Shown here in pieces: positions 61,963-64,000 of a stretch of 64,000 nucleotides of DNA (position 1 is the stretch's first letter; every line of letters begins with the position of its first letter). The DNA comes from Rhodobacteraceae bacterium Alg231-04 (lineage in GTDB: Bacteria; Pseudomonadota; Alphaproteobacteria; Rhodobacterales; Rhodobacteraceae). The position numbers and the translations under genes were made by a program. The notes below the pieces were generated by a model, which was not told the DNA's origin, searched no databases, and saw nothing but the letters and a program-made list of their open reading frames with translations. The stretch spans positions 403,324 through 467,323 of the forward strand of contig FREY01000001.1 of assembly GCA_900143635.1 (NCBI GenBank), read 5' to 3'.

Positions 61963-62502
61963 ATGCCCAAGAAATCCGACGTCAAAGACTACATCCGCAC
62001 CATCGTGGACTTCCCCCACGAAGGCATCCTGTTCCGTGATGTGACAACCCTCTTTGCCGACCCGCGCGGCTTTCGCATGGCCATCGACCAGATGCTGCAC
62101 CCCTATGCGGGCGAACGGATCGACAAGGTGATCGGTCTCGAAGCGCGCGGCTTCATCCTTGGCGGTGCCATCGCCCACCAGCTGGGCACCGGCTTTGTGC
62201 CGATCCGCAAGAAGGGCAAACTGCCCGGCACCACCATCAGCCAGGACTATAAACTGGAATACGGCGAGGCGATCGTCGAGATCCATGACGACGCCATCCA
62301 GCCCGGCGAGAAAATCCTCGTTGTCGACGACCTGCTGGCCACCGGCGGCACAGCCTCGGCCGGCATCAAGCTGATCGAACGTCTCGGCGGCGAGATCATC
62401 TCCTGCGCCTTCATCATCGACCTGCCGGAACTCGGCGGCCGCAAGGTGCTGGAAGACATGGGCATGGATGTTCATGTGCTGTGCGAGTTCGAAGGCCTCT
62501 GA
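61963..62502 (+). CDS. apt: Adenine phosphoribosyltransferase Apt
   Basis: A 179-residue type I PRTase making AMP from adenine and [20 protein letters not shown] at the N-terminus, [18 protein letters not shown] and the PRPP loop [20 protein letters not shown] are diagnostic. Length matches the family. It would salvage adenine released by MtnP. A multi-hairpin sequence follows between it and the convergent oxidase gene. Confidence 0.97.
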   Translation: MPKKSDVKDYIRTIVDFPHEGILFRDVTTLFADPRGFRMAIDQMLHPYAGERIDKVIGLEARGFILGGAIAHQLGTGFVPIRKKGKLPGTTISQDYKLEYGEAIVEIHDDAIQPGEKILVVDDLLATGGTASAGIKLIERLGGEIISCAFIIDLPELGGRKVLEDMGMDVHVLCEFEGL

Positions 62503-62537
62503 CATCCGGGTTCCCCGTTCATCGGGCCCGAAACATC

Positions 62538-62577
62538 CTGGGGGAGGCCGAAAGGCCGGGGGCAAAGCCCCCTTCCC
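62538..62577. terminator. Compact multi-hairpin between convergent apt and the FAD oxidase gene
   Basis: Two small hairpins, GGCC-GAAA-GGCC and GGGGGC-AAA-GCCCCC, are enclosed by an outer GGGGAGG / CCTTCCCC pairing, giving a cloverleaf-like fold. The position between convergent genes suggests a bidirectional terminator, although T-runs are lacking. Confidence 0.6.
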
Positions 62578-63993
62578 CTAAGCTTTCAACACTGCCCCGG
62601 GGTTCATGATCCCCTGCGGATCCAGCGCCGCCTTGATCGCCTTCATCGCGCCCAGCCGCACCGGATCGCCATAGCGTTCCAGATCATCGGTCTTCATCCG
62701 CCCCACACCGTGTTCGGCGCTGAACGACCCGCCAAGCTCATGCACCAGATCGTGCACCGCCGCCTGTATTTCGGCGGTGCGGGGCTTATAGGCCTCCCGG
62801 CTTTCGCCCATGGGCGCATAGATATTGAAATGCAGATTGCCGTCTCCGAGATGGCCAAAACAATTGATGCGAAACGGCCCCAGAGCGGCCAGCTTCTCTG
62901 TCCCGCGAATGATGAACTCCGGAATGCTGGATATCGGCACCGAGATATCATGGCTCGAAATCGACCCGACCAACCGGTTGGCCTCCGGAATACTCTCGCG
63001 CATGGTCCAAAGCTCTTGCCGCTGTGCCTCAGACTGCGCGATTGTGCCGTCTTGCGCCCAGCCCGCTTCAGCCGCGGCGACAAACAGATCCTCCAGCGCC
63101 GCCGACGGGTCCAGCCCGCCTGCCAGCCCCACATCCATCAGCACACACCAGTCAGGCAGATCACCAAAAGGCAGCCGCACCTGCGGCATTACCTGCTGCA
63201 GAAACTCCAGCCCCTGTCGGTGGATCAGCTCAAAGGCGCTGACCGCCTCGCCCAACCGGCTGCGCGCCAGCGCCAATAGCTCCAGCGCGGCTTCCGGCGA
63301 CGGCACCACAAAGACCGCCGTGCCCATTCCAACCGGGACCGGAGACAGTTTCAGCGCTGCCGCGGTGATGATCCCCAGCGTGCCTTCGGCGCCAATCAGC
63401 AGCCCCCGCAGATCATAGCCGGTGTTATCCTTGCGCAAGCGGCTCAGCCCCTGCCAGATCTCACCCGTTGGCAACACCGCCTCCAGCCCCAGACACAGGT
63501 CGCGGGCATTGCCGTACCGCAGCACATTCACCCCGCCTGCATTGGTCGACAGGTTGCCACCGATTCTGGCGCTGCCTTCTGCCGCCAGTGACAGCGGAAA
63601 CAACCGATCCTGCGCCTGTGCCGCGGCCTGAACATCGGCCAGCACAACGCCCGCCTCAGCCACAAGCACGTTCTCTGTCGGGTAAACTCCGCGAATGGCA
63701 TTCATCCGCTCCAGTGAAATCACCAGCGGCGCGGGACCCTGCGGCATCACCTGCCCGCCAACCAGCCCTGTTCCCCCGCCATAGGGAACCACCGGCACCC
63801 GCGCCTCATTGGCAGCACCTACAAGGGTCGCGACCTCCGTCACATTGCGCGGCAATGCCAGCACGCCGACCTGCCCCTTGTAGCGTCCGCGCGGCTCCTC
63901 AAGGTATCGCGCCGCAACCGGACACAGGATGTCAGCAGGCAGCAGATCACCCAGACGGGCGGCGAATTCGGGAGTGGCAGGGTTCAGCGTCAT
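62578..63993 (-). CDS. GlcD-type FAD-linked oxidase (glycolate/D-lactate dehydrogenase-like)
   Basis: A 471-residue flavoprotein of the D-2-hydroxyacid dehydrogenase group. The FAD-binding PCMH domain is about 35-215: VPVVPYGGGTGLVGG, LAAEGSARIGGNLSTNAGGV and LIGAEGTLGIITAAALKL. The FAD-oxidase C-terminal domain is about 230-468 with NCFGHLGDGNLHFN and FSAEHGVGRMK. It oxidises glycolate, D-lactate or a similar hydroxyacid. It is complete, starting 7 nt inside the window edge, so the upstream control region is not visible. Confidence 0.93.
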   Translation of the reverse strand: MTLNPATPEFAARLGDLLPADILCPVAARYLEEPRGRYKGQVGVLALPRNVTEVATLVGAANEARVPVVPYGGGTGLVGGQVMPQGPAPLVISLERMNAIRGVYPTENVLVAEAGVVLADVQAAAQAQDRLFPLSLAAEGSARIGGNLSTNAGGVNVLRYGNARDLCLGLEAVLPTGEIWQGLSRLRKDNTGYDLRGLLIGAEGTLGIITAAALKLSPVPVGMGTAVFVVPSPEAALELLALARSRLGEAVSAFELIHRQGLEFLQQVMPQVRLPFGDLPDWCVLMDVGLAGGLDPSAALEDLFVAAAEAGWAQDGTIAQSEAQRQELWTMRESIPEANRLVGSISSHDISVPISSIPEFIIRGTEKLAALGPFRINCFGHLGDGNLHFNIYAPMGESREAYKPRTAEIQAAVHDLVHELGGSFSAEHGVGRMKTDDLERYGDPVRLGAMKAIKAALDPQGIMNPGAVLKA

Positions 63994-64000
63994 GCCCCAT

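Noticed and set aside
1-64000. tRNA or rRNA genes
   Set aside because: No T-loop/anticodon-stem arrangement ending in CCA-like acceptor pairing and no rRNA-conserved stretches were noticed on either strand.

Overview
The window looks like a chromosomal segment from an alphaproteobacterium of the Rhodobacteraceae, most likely the marine roseobacter branch (inference). Supporting observations are high GC, an Irr-type Fur regulator divergent from fabA-fabB, a folB-folP-glmM operon, glyQ-DUF6446-glyS next to a PPDK-like gene, and two copies of a short 3'-UTR element that I recall being abundant in roseobacter genomes. There are about 57 protein genes. I see no rRNA, tRNA, insertion sequence, prophage or CRISPR array.

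Layout. 1-7.3 kb: end of a LysR gene, irr, fabA and fabB split by a small lower-GC HxlR/DUF1330 island, a nitroreductase with a LysR regulator, an FKBP isomerase, and a NorE/NorF-like pair behind an FNR/NnrR-type box. 7.4-15.1 kb: small-molecule catabolism, comprising an L-2-haloacid dehalogenase, hydrolases (one lacking its nucleophilic serine), a threonine/serine dehydratase, a nuclease-family protein, an MFS exporter, an enolase-superfamily enzyme with an unusual active site, and a BigR-like ArsR repressor. 15.4-23.4 kb: a peptide-type ABC importer operon with a CoA-transferase and a TetR regulator. 23.6-28.9 kb: a fused indolepyruvate:ferredoxin oxidoreductase divergent from an Lrp regulator, then a class V aminotransferase. 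29-43 kb: folB-folP-glmM, a SleB-like hydrolase, the PPDK-like gene, the glyS/gltS/DUF6446/glyQ block, and a secreted pseudo-protease.

43.1-54.3 kb is the most unusual region. Five minus-strand genes form an apparent operon: two tandem paralogous Gly/Asn/Gln-rich low-complexity proteins without RTX repeats, a 677-residue acidic repeat protein sharing a GGN-type motif with them, a type I secretion ABC transporter with a long disordered N-terminus, and its HlyD adaptor. Both glycine-rich genes have a 49-nt leader at the same distance from the start codon, with a stem that keeps pairing by a compensatory change. A CsgD-like LuxR regulator and a coupled small protein with a HEPN-like RxxxxH motif are divergent from it. 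The simplest reading is a secreted extracellular-matrix or adhesin system (inference).

54.3-64 kb: housekeeping and salvage genes, namely an SDR, DUF1178, EcsC, GNAT, a flavin reductase, a CatB-like acetyltransferase, a SulP transporter, mtnP and apt (methylthioadenosine/adenine salvage) around a LysE exporter, and a GlcD-type FAD oxidase that is complete up to the window edge.
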